A stretch of 24,787 nt of DNA from an uncultured archaeon (GTDB lineage Archaea > Halobacteriota > Methanosarcinia > Methanosarcinales > Methanoperedenaceae). The position numbers were made by a program, and so were the translations under genes. The notes below the pieces were generated by a model. That model worked only from the letters and a program-made list of their open reading frames with translations, was not told the DNA's origin and made no database searches. Within the stretch, counting starts at the first letter, position 1. Every line of letters starts with the position of its first letter. Below, in pieces: positions 14,628 to 21,576 of the stretch. The stretch lies in contig CABMIA010000109.1 in NCBI GenBank assembly GCA_902386085.1, positions 1-24,787 of the forward strand, read 5' to 3'.

Positions 14628-14673
14628 TTATCACAAGTAGTGCGAAAGTATTATCACAACAGGTGTATATAAG
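14628..14673 (+). promoter_or_regulatory. cfbDC promoter with two upstream direct repeats
   Basis: TTATCACAA occurs at 14628-14636 and 14651-14659, 23 bp apart (about two helical turns), immediately upstream of the TATA box GTATATAAG (14665-14673). Transcription should begin near 14695, leaving a short leader with GGAG at 14719-14722 before ATG 14729. The repeats are in the position of a regulator site for F430 synthesis genes. Confidence 0.55.
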
Positions 14674-14728
14674 CTAAAATCACGGTTTTCATAAGACCCG
14701 CACCGGGCCTGTAACTTCGGAGAAAAAA

Positions 14729-15847
14729 ATGCCTGTAAAAGAGAAAGAACCACTTATAATGCATCCGCGGCCAAGTTCTATCGTTGCCGCATTATACACG
14801 CTGAGAGACCTCGACACCGATGTCGTGATACTGCACGGACCGCCGGGATGCTGCTTCAAGCACGCAAGACTACTTGAAGAGGACGGCATGAGGGTTGTTA
14901 CGACGTCCCTTGACGAATCAGGTTTTGTTTTCGGGGGACATGATTCCTTAGTCGAAGTCCTCGAAAAGGTTATCAGACGTTTTAATCCTAAACGCATAGG
15001 GATAGTTGGGACGTGCGCAAGCATGATCATAGGTGAAGAACTGCATGAAGCTGTCATGGACGTGCAGCCCGACGTCCCTGTTATCGAGGTTGAAGTCCAT
15101 GCAGGCTACAGGGATAACACAAAAGGTGTAATCATTGCGCTTGAATCTGCTCTTGCTGCCGGGATCATAAGCGAAGCAGAGTTCGAAAGACAAAAGGCGC
15201 TCCTGAAAGAAGCAACCATGGTCGAGAAGCGCCACGGGGCAGCAAGCAAAGAGTATCTTGCACCCAGCAGGGGGGATTTGAAATTCAAGGTCGCGGGGAG
15301 ATTGCTTGAGTTGATGAAGCAGGGGAAAAAAGGGCTGAACATACTTAATGCGAAGAAAGAAACTGCCTTCATGTTCGCGGATATTAATCTTGATGTGGCC
15401 GAGGTGGCAGGGAAGACCGGCCCGGGTTCGCAGATAATAAACATGGCAAACCTTGATGAGAATGTGGGACTTCCCAAGAACAGGAGAAATGCCAGCGAAA
15501 TTAAGGAAGAACTGATCCGAAAAGGTATGGATATCCATCACATTACAGGCGGGCTGGATGAATATCCCATAGCCGGGGATACAGCAAGCCGGATCATCGG
15601 TGAAAAATATCAGGATTTTGATTTTGCAGTTATAACAGGGGTTCCACATGCTCTGCCCATGGATCATCTGAAGAACATGGAGCTGTTCTCCATTACCAAC
15701 GGTCCGCGCCAGGTAGTGCCGTTAAAGGAGATGGGGCACCAGCATGTAATGGTGGAGATCGACCTGCATCCAAAGACGCTGGGGGTAAACCACATCGTAG
15801 AGTCTGAATTCGGGGCCACGCTGCGGGAGATGAGCAAGGGTGCCTAA
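14729..15847 (+). CDS. cfbD: CfbD, Ni-sirohydrochlorin a,c-diamide reductive cyclase subunit (NifD-like)
   Basis: CfbC and CfbD form a nitrogenase-like complex that reduces Ni-sirohydrochlorin a,c-diamide by six electrons and forms the gamma-lactam ring on the way to coenzyme F430, the cofactor of methyl-coenzyme M reductase. The 372-residue protein has [15 protein letters not shown] (11-25), [14 protein letters not shown] (36-49, C41/C42), [12 protein letters not shown] (64-74) and GIVGTCAS (91-98, C96), the NifD-like cluster-binding pattern. NIFD paralogs of true nitrogenase are longer and have more cysteines, which excludes them. A GGAG ribosome site precedes ATG 14729. The gene overlaps cfbC by 8 nt. 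Confidence 0.93.
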   Translation: MPVKEKEPLIMHPRPSSIVAALYTLRDLDTDVVILHGPPGCCFKHARLLEEDGMRVVTTSLDESGFVFGGHDSLVEVLEKVIRRFNPKRIGIVGTCASMIIGEELHEAVMDVQPDVPVIEVEVHAGYRDNTKGVIIALESALAAGIISEAEFERQKALLKEATMVEKRHGAASKEYLAPSRGDLKFKVAGRLLELMKQGKKGLNILNAKKETAFMFADINLDVAEVAGKTGPGSQIINMANLDENVGLPKNRRNASEIKEELIRKGMDIHHITGGLDEYPIAGDTASRIIGEKYQDFDFAVITGVPHALPMDHLKNMELFSITNGPRQVVPLKEMGHQHVMVEIDLHPKTLGVNHIVESEFGATLREMSKGA

Positions 15848-16631
15848 GCAGATAGCGATCTACGGGAAAGGCGGAATCGGCAAATCAAGTACCGCATCCA
15901 ACGTCGCAGCAGCATGCGCAGATGAGGGCCACCGTGTTACGATAATAGGATGCGACCCGAAAAGTGACTCCTCGATCACGTTATTGCGCGGAAGACGCAT
16001 ACCCACGATCATGGACCTGATGAGGCAGGGCATGGACATCAGGGAAGAGGATATCGTATTCAGCGGGTATAAAGGTGTAAGATGTGTCGAGATCGGAGGG
16101 CCCGAGCCGGGAATCGGCTGCGCAGGCAGGGGGATTATCGTGGCTATAGGTCTCCTTAAGAAAATCTCAAAGGCTATAGAGGATACCGATCTTGTAATAT
16201 ACGACGTGCCTGGTGACATCGTATGCGGGGGATTCGTAGCGCCCGTCAAGAAAGGACTCGTGAACGAGGCGTATGTGCTTACATCTGGCGAATATATGCC
16301 GCTGTATGCAGCAAATAATATCTGCAAAGGGCTTTCACGCCTTGAGATGACGCTCAATGGCGTTATCTGCAACTCCCGTGGCGCACCGAATGAGGAAAAT
16401 ATTGTCAGCGGGTTCGCAAAGGAGATAGGGAGCAGGTTGATCGCATTTATCCCGAAAGATGTCCTAGTGCAGACATGCGAAAGAGAGGGCTTTTCTGTTA
16501 TAGAAAAGGCGCCGGATTCAGGGATTGCAGAAGTTTACCGTAAACTTGCACAAAGTATAATGGAAAATAAAGAAGGTAAAATCCCTACGCCGCTTGACGA
16601 TAGCAAATTGAGAGAACTTACAAGGATATAA
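15840..16631 (+). CDS. cfbC: CfbC, Ni-sirohydrochlorin a,c-diamide reductive cyclase ATPase (NifH-like)
   Basis: The 263-residue iron protein couples ATP hydrolysis to electron delivery to CfbD. It has the NifH-type P-loop [11 protein letters not shown] (8-18), GCDPKSDSS (37-45), and the two [4Fe-4S] ligands C94 (GIGCAGRG) and C129 (DIVCGGF) that bridge the dimer, with the switch motif DVPGD (122-126). It starts with GTG 15840 inside the end of cfbD, so translation is coupled and equal dosage is expected. Length is a little short of NifH, as usual for this clade. The cfbB gene follows only after a two-gene insertion. Confidence 0.93.
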   Translation: MPKQIAIYGKGGIGKSSTASNVAAACADEGHRVTIIGCDPKSDSSITLLRGRRIPTIMDLMRQGMDIREEDIVFSGYKGVRCVEIGGPEPGIGCAGRGIIVAIGLLKKISKAIEDTDLVIYDVPGDIVCGGFVAPVKKGLVNEAYVLTSGEYMPLYAANNICKGLSRLEMTLNGVICNSRGAPNEENIVSGFAKEIGSRLIAFIPKDVLVQTCEREGFSVIEKAPDSGIAEVYRKLAQSIMENKEGKIPTPLDDSKLRELTRI

Positions 16632-16679
16632 AATATAAAGAACCGCAGATCAACGCAGGTTAAAGGTGGGCATGCTTTA

Positions 16680-16982
16680 ATGGAGTTCAATGACAGGTTC
16701 AGTCGGAGGATTAAGCTCACCGAAGAAGGTTGGAATCATATTGTTGAGACGCACCCTGAGCTTAAAGATATGTTAGAGGATTTGAAAGGCGTCCTGGAAG
16801 ATCCTGAATTAATCAAGAAGAGCGTATACAACGAGAACGTGGTGCTGTTTTATAGGTATTATGGGCATATATACCAGGGAAAGCATATGTGCGTTGTAGT
16901 CAGGCTTGATGAAGAATCGATAGTTACAGCGTATATCACCGATAGAATAAAAAAAGGTGAGATTGTATGGGAAAAAAATTGA
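16680..16982 (+). CDS. Small nuclease-toxin-like protein (PBECR/DUF4258-like)
   Basis: The 100-residue protein has RIKLTEEGWNHIVETHPELKD (10-30), then DPELIKKSVYNENVVLFYRYY, MCVVVRLDEESIVTAYITDRIKKG. The order HIxxxHPE, DPExI, lYYR, VVV and TAY is the one I associate with PBECR-type (barnase/EndoU/ColicinE5/RelE-like) small nuclease folds; catalytic residues are not certain. GGTGGG (16665-16670) precedes ATG 16680. Its last 16 bases overlap the start of a DUF2283 gene, a typical toxin-antitoxin-like arrangement. The pair lies between cfbC and cfbB and faces the same way. Toxicity is inferred, not shown. Confidence 0.65.
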   Translation: MEFNDRFSRRIKLTEEGWNHIVETHPELKDMLEDLKGVLEDPELIKKSVYNENVVLFYRYYGHIYQGKHMCVVVRLDEESIVTAYITDRIKKGEIVWEKN

Positions 16983-17218
16983 AATTTTTCTTCGATAAAA
17001 AAGGAGATGTCCTCGATATCGCAATTGGCAAACCAAAAGAAGCGATTTCCAGAGAGATAGGCAATGATGTTATTATTAGAATTGACCCAAAGACAAAGGA
17101 GATAGTTGGCTTCACTATTTTAAATTTTGAGAAACGATTTGAACATATGGCCAGGTCGGAAACGCTGCCTATCACAGCTACTTTTGGGCAGACAGAAGAG
17201 TTGGAGGCTGAAGGATAA
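16967..17218 (+). CDS. DUF2283 protein, putative antitoxin partner
   Basis: The 83-residue protein shows the DUF2283 pattern: a first strand FFDKKGDVLDIAIG (9-22), then EIGNDVIIRIDPKTKEIVGFTILNFEKR, in which D(x)GDVL and the late IVGFTILN are typical. DUF2283 proteins are small beta-rich proteins often coded beside DUF4258/RelE-like genes and are considered antitoxin candidates. ATG 16967 lies inside the previous gene (16-nt overlap), so expression is coupled. The Thr/Glu-rich tail (TATFGQTEELEAEG) is probably disordered. Confidence 0.75.
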   Translation: MGKKLKFFFDKKGDVLDIAIGKPKEAISREIGNDVIIRIDPKTKEIVGFTILNFEKRFEHMARSETLPITATFGQTEELEAEG

Positions 17219-17294
17219 AAGAAGAATAGCCTTGTTAAAATTAAAAATGCCAAGAACAATTACCCTTTTTGAAAACAAAACGCAACTATAAAAT

Positions 17295-18749
17295 ATGAAG
17301 GATAAAATAGACATCCCCCGCATCCTCATCGGCGGAGACCGTTCCTCAGCCGGAAAAACCACCATCTCCATCGGCATAATGTCAGTGCTAAGGGATATGG
17401 GATACAAGGTCCAGCCTTTCAAGGTCGGGCTTGATTTCATAGACCCAAGCTACCATACCGAGGTGACTGGCAGGTATTCACGCAATCTTGATGGCTACTT
17501 GATGCCAGAGAGCGCTGTGCGCGAAGTATATTCCCATGCTGTGGAAGGCGCTGATATCGCGGTCATTGAAGGCGTGCGCGGGCTTTATGAGGGGCTTGAG
17601 GCTACAAGCGATATCGGAAGCACTGCACAGATAGCCAAGATCCTGGAATGCCCGGTTATCCTTGTAATCAATGCAAGAAGCATTACACGGAGCACGGCGG
17701 CGCTTGTCTCAGGTTATAAATCATTTGACCCTGAAGTTAACATTGTCGGTGTTATCCTGAACAATATTGGAAGCGATAGGCATGGCGAGAAAGCGAGGGA
17801 AGCGATCGAGACTTATACCGGTACCCAGGTCATTGGTGAAATCCCGCGCAATGACTCGATGAAAATCTCGATGCGGCACCTGGGCCTGATCCCGGCAATG
17901 GAAGGAAGGCGGCGGCTTCCTGATTTTGATGAGAATCTCAGCAGGATAAAGACGATCATTAAAGAAGGGATAGATATCGAGAGATTTGTATCCCTTGCCG
18001 GTTCAGCGCAACCGCTTGCGAAGCCTGAAGTGGACATTTTCAAGCCTCATTCATCCGCAAACAATCCAAGAATCGCCGTTGCATTCGATGAAGCATTTAA
18101 TTTCTATTACCGCGATAACCTTGAACTGCTTGAACTTGCGGGAGCCGAACTCGTTTATTTCAGCCCTGTTAATGACAGCGTCCTGCCCAAGGCTGATGGA
18201 TTATATATCGGCGGCGGCTATCCTGAACTGTTCGGGCGTGAACTTGAAGCTAATACCTCTATGAGAGAATCTATAAAACAGGCATCATCAAATGGGTTGC
18301 CCATTTATGCGGAGTGCGGAGGACTCATGTATCTGACGCAGGAGATCAAAACAGATGTATCGGGAAGCGGGAATTATCACATGGCAGAAATGCAGGGGGG
18401 AACTTTCTCGATGGTCGGGGCGCTCCCGGGGAAGACGATTATGGGGCATAAACGCGTTGTGAGTTACAATGTTGGCAGCTTTGTAAAAGATAACGTTATC
18501 GGGAAAGCTGGCGCTTCGTTCATAGGGCATGAATTCCACCATTCTGAGATCGTTGACCTGCCTGAGGATACAACATTTGCGATCAGGCTTGAGCGTGGAA
18601 CGGGAATCAAAGGCGAGCTTGACGGCATACTTGAAAAAAATACTTTTGCAGCCTACGCCCACCTGCATGCAGCCTCATATACCGGTTTTGCTAGGTCGTT
18701 CGTGGATTTTTGCAGCAATAATGGATCATCTAAGAAATTGAAAAGTTAA
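17295..18749 (+). CDS. cfbB: CfbB, Ni-sirohydrochlorin a,c-diamide synthase
   Basis: CfbB amidates the a and c acetate side chains of Ni-sirohydrochlorin using glutamine and ATP; it is the F430 counterpart of cobyrinate a,c-diamide synthase CbiA. The 484-residue protein has an N-terminal ATP domain with GGDRSSAGKTT (13-23), the segment VGLDFIDPSYHT (44-55) and EGVRGLYEG (92-100). The C-terminal class I amidotransferase domain has nucleophile C341 in YAECGGLMYL and His residues in GHEFHHSEI (411-419) and YAHLHAASY. Its neighbours cfbD and cfbC support CfbB over CbiA, but a dual role in cobamide synthesis cannot be excluded. There is no clear ribosome site before ATG 17295. Confidence 0.9.
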   Translation: MKDKIDIPRILIGGDRSSAGKTTISIGIMSVLRDMGYKVQPFKVGLDFIDPSYHTEVTGRYSRNLDGYLMPESAVREVYSHAVEGADIAVIEGVRGLYEGLEATSDIGSTAQIAKILECPVILVINARSITRSTAALVSGYKSFDPEVNIVGVILNNIGSDRHGEKAREAIETYTGTQVIGEIPRNDSMKISMRHLGLIPAMEGRRRLPDFDENLSRIKTIIKEGIDIERFVSLAGSAQPLAKPEVDIFKPHSSANNPRIAVAFDEAFNFYYRDNLELLELAGAELVYFSPVNDSVLPKADGLYIGGGYPELFGRELEANTSMRESIKQASSNGLPIYAECGGLMYLTQEIKTDVSGSGNYHMAEMQGGTFSMVGALPGKTIMGHKRVVSYNVGSFVKDNVIGKAGASFIGHEFHHSEIVDLPEDTTFAIRLERGTGIKGELDGILEKNTFAAYAHLHAASYTGFARSFVDFCSNNGSSKKLKS

Positions 18750-18833
18750 CCGATTGCAAGCAATGAAAGAAGGAGTGGGATATTGGCTGCACATAGAAGA
18801 CATTCAGAAGTTTTAATCAATGTTTGAGTTTTC

Positions 18834-19256
18834 TTACGGTTTCGCAGTATACAAATGCTCAAATTTGACCTTCAACATGGTTTTCTTACCATTTTTAAAT
18901 CTAATCTTTGCGCCCTCTTTTTGTATTGCTTTTGGAACACGCACAATCCCGCTGCCATTTTTGTCGATTTTTCTCTCATAATAAGGCTTGTCATTATCCC
19001 ACCATGGGAGAGGAGCATTGTTATACAGAATGATACACTTCTCAATAGGTCTGTTGGGATAGAGTATCCTTATTCCCCAATCGCTATCTACAGGTTTTTT
19101 CGTGGGCTCATAGAACTTCTCTTTAATGAACTCAATCCGACGCCTACCGGCTCTCTGGAGTATGAATCTGAAAGCTACGATAACCACTAATATTGGGACT
19201 ATGCGAATCCCAATAACCTCTAAAAGTGATACTCCTTGTGTAAGAAGATCTACCAT
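18834..19256 (-). CDS. Single-pass membrane protein with a small beta-rich domain
   Basis: The 140-residue protein has one N-terminal hydrophobic segment (about 11-32, IGIRIVPILVVIVAFRFIL) followed by a basic stretch (QRAGRRRIEF), which places the rest in the cytoplasm. The remaining 85 residues read as a beta domain with RILYPNRPIEKCIILYNN, PWWDNDKPYYE and GSGIVRVPK. I do not recognise the family. It is convergent with cfbB, 84 nt away. It marks the start of a stretch rich in orphan genes. Confidence 0.6.
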   Translation of the reverse strand: MVDLLTQGVSLLEVIGIRIVPILVVIVAFRFILQRAGRRRIEFIKEKFYEPTKKPVDSDWGIRILYPNRPIEKCIILYNNAPLPWWDNDKPYYERKIDKNGSGIVRVPKAIQKEGAKIRFKNGKKTMLKVKFEHLYTAKP

Positions 19257-19370
19257 GTATAGTACTCTCCAGGAATTATCGACAAATCTTTAATTGTGTT
19301 TCAAATGTGTATAGTTAGCTGTGAAATTTGATTAAGTCCACGCGCTAATACGAAAGGTTAAGATTAACAA

Positions 19371-19512
19371 TTTTATATATAATTTTATAGATGTTAAAAA
19401 TAAATTTTTTACACAAAACAAAGTCAAAATGCCTCTCACAGGAATCTCTCTGAAGGGGTATCTGCCGCTTTGCGTGCGGGGTCTGGGATCTCCCCAGCGT
19501 CGTAAAAAATTA
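19371..19512 (+). ncRNA. Candidate small RNA: GC-rich island behind a TATA box
   Basis: In the 440-base gap 19257-19696 the only distinctive part is a GC-rich segment at about 19430-19500, surrounded by very AT-rich DNA. It can fold into CCGC 19465-19468/GCGG 19476-19479 and CTGGG 19483-19487/CCCAG 19493-19497 and is followed by A/T-rich sequence. TTTTATATAT at 19371-19380 could start a transcript near 19405. In AT-rich archaea such islands often mark structured RNAs. It is not a recognised tRNA, rRNA, SRP RNA or RNase P RNA. Further right, 19564-19684 holds a possible frameshifted ORF remnant (MAEVRISSIRGEF and, shifted, FSRILDTTKKIEVLKKG). Confidence 0.25.
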
Positions 19513-19647
19513 TGAGGAGTTTAAAAATAAAATTATAAAGTCAGAAAACCTAATGTTTATTATGGCAGAAGTCAGGATAAGTTCAATCAGAGGAGAATTT
19601 TAGCCGAATATTGGACACAACCAAAAAAATTGAGGTGTTGAAAAAGG

Positions 19648-19664
19648 GGTTGGTGAATCGGTGG
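19648..19664 (+). repeat. 17-bp repeat, left copy
   Basis: GGTTGGTGAATCGGTGG here is the exact reverse complement of bases 22401-22417. The two copies face each other across 2.75 kb that contains the two-gene module, the transposase relic, the tRNA-like gene and a DNA-binding-type gene. They may be ends of a mobile segment or members of a dispersed intergenic repeat. Confidence 0.5.
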
Positions 19665-19696
19665 ATATGTTCAAGACAAATTAAGAGAAACCATAC

Positions 19697-20461
19697 TTAA
19701 ATAAACGGTTTCCACTCTTTTATATTTTGGAACACCCAAGTATGCATTACCCTTCCAGCCACTTCCTTTCTTCTATACAGGTCAAACGTATATCCATTCT
19801 TCCTAATTATATCATCTTTTTTGAGTTGTGCAATAAGTTTTGCAGCTTGCTCGCTTGCAGTACCCATTGAAAATACAAAAAATAACGGATAGTTAGTTTT
19901 CATAAATGTAAGAATATTTTTTTCTAACGTTTTTTGCCCATGTTCGGCTTGATGGAATATTGTTATCTGCATCCAGTCTTTAAGTATACTTTCAAAATGT
20001 TCTGCCATAATAGCTTGGCTATAATCATTTTTGATTTTTATATCACTAAGGTATTGTATTATTCCCGTTAAAACCCCTGTTGTACCCATTGTAATTATTC
20101 TAATGCCTTCAACCCGGTGTTTTTGGTAAACATTGTCTTTGATCTTAGCTATTGCTGCTATATTTCCTTGCTCATTAAGTTCTTCAGCTCTGAATCCCAA
20201 TTTTACCAAGCCTAAAAAACGATGATTCCCGATACATTCTCTCATTCTTTTATAAGCTTCACTTTTACTGATTTTCTGTAACCCAGTGGCTACTTCAGCC
20301 TCAGGTGTAAATCCATACTCCTTTTTCTCCCACTGTTCCTTTATTCTTTGTGTAACCCAATCTAATATTTTTCCCGTTACCTTTTGTAAGGCAACAAGTT
20401 TTAAAAGTTCAGGTAGTGTTTTATCAAGAAGTTCAGGGGGTATATCGATGGGAATATTCAT
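19697..20461 (-). CDS. Orphan protein, second gene of a coupled pair
   Basis: The 254-residue protein begins with two short helical segments (PPELLDKTLPELLKLVALQ) and a charged region, followed by KSEAYKRMRECIGNHRFLGLVKLGF. Mid-protein GIRIITMGTTGVLTGIIQYL is Gly/Thr-rich and could be a membrane or buried helix. The C-terminal AAKLIAQLKKDDIIRKNGYTFDLYRRKEV looks like a winged-helix or similar small domain. No enzyme motif is visible and no family is recognised. Its ATG overlaps the stop of the preceding 86-residue gene by one base (TAATG), so the two are made together. The pair lies in an accessory region next to a transposase relic, which suggests a defence or toxin-antitoxin-like module, but that is speculation. 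Confidence 0.65.
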   Translation of the reverse strand: MNIPIDIPPELLDKTLPELLKLVALQKVTGKILDWVTQRIKEQWEKKEYGFTPEAEVATGLQKISKSEAYKRMRECIGNHRFLGLVKLGFRAEELNEQGNIAAIAKIKDNVYQKHRVEGIRIITMGTTGVLTGIIQYLSDIKIKNDYSQAIMAEHFESILKDWMQITIFHQAEHGQKTLEKNILTFMKTNYPLFFVFSMGTASEQAAKLIAQLKKDDIIRKNGYTFDLYRRKEVAGRVMHTWVFQNIKEWKPFI

Positions 20462-20721
20462 TACTTACATCGCATTTCAACGAATTTTGTAAAATATTCC
20501 GCTAAAGAAAGTTCTGAGGTATTGATAACAACAGTGGAACCAGGTAAGACAGACGCATTCTCAATAAAAACAACGCTTTCAGTTATTGGACAGATGTGCT
20601 CTTTTTTTGTATGCTTATCTAAAATTATACCACCCTCGCCAATTTCGTATCCAAGAATATCCAACAAAATTTTTTTTTCTTCGATACCAATCTCTTCAAA
20701 TTTTATTTCTGCCTCGTCCAT
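20461..20721 (-). CDS. Small acidic orphan protein, first gene of a coupled pair
   Basis: From ATG 20721 the protein has 86 residues; an ATG at 20730 would add three. It is acidic at the N-terminus (MDEAEIKFEEIGIEEKK). It contains LGYEIGEGGIILDKHTKKEH and ends with a helical LAEYFTKFVEMRCK. I choose 20721 because the AGAGG site sits 8-9 nt upstream of it but directly abuts the other ATG. A TATA-like run (AATTTTTATAG, about 20733-20745) lies just upstream. Size, acidity and one-base overlap with the longer gene fit an antitoxin or immunity partner, but no motif proves it. Bases 20731-20897 contain no other gene. Confidence 0.6.
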   Translation of the reverse strand: MDEAEIKFEEIGIEEKKILLDILGYEIGEGGIILDKHTKKEHICPITESVVFIENASVLPGSTVVINTSELSLAEYFTKFVEMRCK

Positions 20722-20897
20722 TGAGTACATCCTCTATAAAAATTTTTAATGTTAGAAGCTTTGGCGCATTTCACCACACCATATTCTTTAATTATTGTAT
20801 TATATAGTTTTTGTTTTAGGCAAAGAAATTCTCAATATAAGTATAGTATAAAGCATATTATATAAAAAACTTACTGATCACCATCATTTTTCTGGTG

Positions 20898-21209
20898 CTA
20901 AATGCTCTTTTTAATCATTCCCATCCATCTATTGCGTCCAAGCTTAAAGTCGATCCCTGCTGCCTGCGCTGGAGTCTTTCTATTCAATGCTTGATGCGGT
21001 CTGATGTGGTTATAGAAGGCTTTGAATCCATTCTTGAAAGTTGTTGCTGTCTCATCATTCTGTAATCCTCTCATAACTTTCTGCCTTTCCCTAACCGTAT
21101 TATGTAACCGCTCAATCTTGTTGTTATTCACTCTGGCTCTGATTCCTTCTGCCGTAACGTGTTCGCAAGTCTGTTTATTGTCATAAAACACTTTGTTGAA
21201 GCCATCATG
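20898..21209 (-). mobile_element. IS6-like transposase remnant (C-terminal part)
   Basis: About 100 codons of a DDE transposase remain. The segments NNNKIERLHNTVRERQKVMRG (with the catalytic Glu), FKAFYNHIRPHQALNRKTPAQAAGID and LGRNRWMGMIKK match the C-terminal end of IS6/IS240-like archaeal transposases. The N-terminal two thirds with both catalytic Asp are missing, so the element cannot move itself. An ATG at 21227 opens the frame, but its first residues are read from flanking DNA. The 5' break lies at about 21200-21209, exactly where an AbrB-type gene fragment begins on the other strand. The stop TAG is at 20898-20900; I could not find convincing terminal inverted repeats. Confidence 0.75.
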
Positions 21210-21343
21210 GAAGAATAACGATACCATCCGATATAAGAGAACTTGAAGGCATTAAAGAGGGAGATTTTCTTAAAATCACAATTGAAAAGATTGAAAAGAA
21301 AAAAAATGGCACTGAAATAAAGCAAATGGAAAAATCGAGCTAA
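21209..21343 (+). pseudogene. AbrB/SpoVT-type (MazE-like) DNA-binding protein, 5' end lost
   Basis: From 21209 the plus strand reads GRITIPSDIRELEGIKEGD, then FLKITIEKIEKKKNG, ending at TAA 21341-21343. GRITIPxxIRExxGIKEGDxL is the AbrB/MazE swapped-hairpin signature, normally preceded by a few residues with the start codon. Those are replaced by the transposase remnant on the opposite strand. No promoter or start is left, so the gene is probably dead. AbrB-type proteins are commonly antitoxins or transcription regulators. Confidence 0.65.
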
Positions 21344-21394
21344 TAGAGTGTTTTTATAGACAAGATAATGACCAAAATCTTTATATTTAATACA

Positions 21395-21412
21395 ATCATT
21401 ATACATAATGAT
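21395..21412. repeat. 18-bp palindrome next to the tRNA-like gene
   Basis: ATCATTAT-AC-ATAATGAT has 8-bp perfect arms. It begins 6 nt beyond the 3' end of the minus-strand tRNA-like gene, so it may help terminate or process that transcript or be a protein site. Confidence 0.4.
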
Positions 21413-21417
21413 AAGAG

Positions 21418-21500
21418 CGCCGCCGAAGGGATTCGAACCCTTGAGTTGCAAAGCAACTGCGATTTTGGAGATCGACGCAATACCTCTTTGCTACGGCGGC
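21418..21500 (-). tRNA. tRNA-like gene with long variable arm, G73 and CCA anticodon (Ser-type body, Trp-type anticodon)
   Basis: The minus strand folds into a full cloverleaf of 83 nt. The acceptor is GCCGCCG/CGGCGGC (7 perfect pairs), and the D-arm is GCAA-AGAGGTA-TTGC with G18G19. The anticodon arm TCGAT-CTCCAAA-ATCGC has U33 and four pairs but a T-C mismatch at 27-43. A 16-nt variable region forms a 6-bp hairpin AGTTGC-TTT-GCAACT, and the T-arm AAGGG-TTCGAAT-CCCTT is perfect. The discriminator is G73 and CCA is not encoded. A long variable arm with G73 is the mark of archaeal tRNA-Ser, yet anticodon CCA (bases 21468-21466) reads the Trp codon UGG. Archaeal tRNA-Trp has a short variable loop and A73. 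It may be a pseudo-tRNA, a mistranslating tRNA, or a tRNA with a special role. A TATA-like TACATATAAG lies just upstream, too close for a standard promoter. Confidence 0.75.
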
Positions 21501-21517
21501 AACTTATATGTAACTGG

Positions 21518-21570
21518 CACCACAGGAGTAGGAATCCTGTGGTGTTAACCCAGTCTCATTAGCTGATGAG
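21518..21570. repeat. Strong hairpin and 16-bp palindrome between the tRNA-like gene and the next gene
   Basis: CACCACAGGA (21518-21527) and TCCTGTGGTG (21535-21544) form a perfect 10-bp stem with a 7-nt loop. CTCATTAGCTGATGAG (21555-21570) is a second, nearly perfect palindrome with one G-T pair. They lie between the stop of the 21577-22110 gene and the tRNA-like gene, both on the minus strand, so they could terminate the first or be processed with the second. Confidence 0.5.
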
Positions 21571-21576
21571 TGTTAT

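Noticed and set aside
14948..15667. Long open frame antisense to cfbD
   Set aside because: It is a codon-bias shadow of cfbD with no plausible motifs or start signals.
14729..16631. Nitrogenase NifD/NifH or protochlorophyllide reductase
   Set aside because: Lengths, the GPPGCC motif and the neighbouring cfbB gene fit the F430 enzymes CfbD/CfbC.
21418..21500. Ordinary tRNA-Trp (anticodon CCA)
   Set aside because: The 16-nt variable arm with a 6-bp hairpin and G73 do not fit archaeal tRNA-Trp, which has a short variable loop and A73; an intron of about 11 nt in the variable loop is possible but unlikely.
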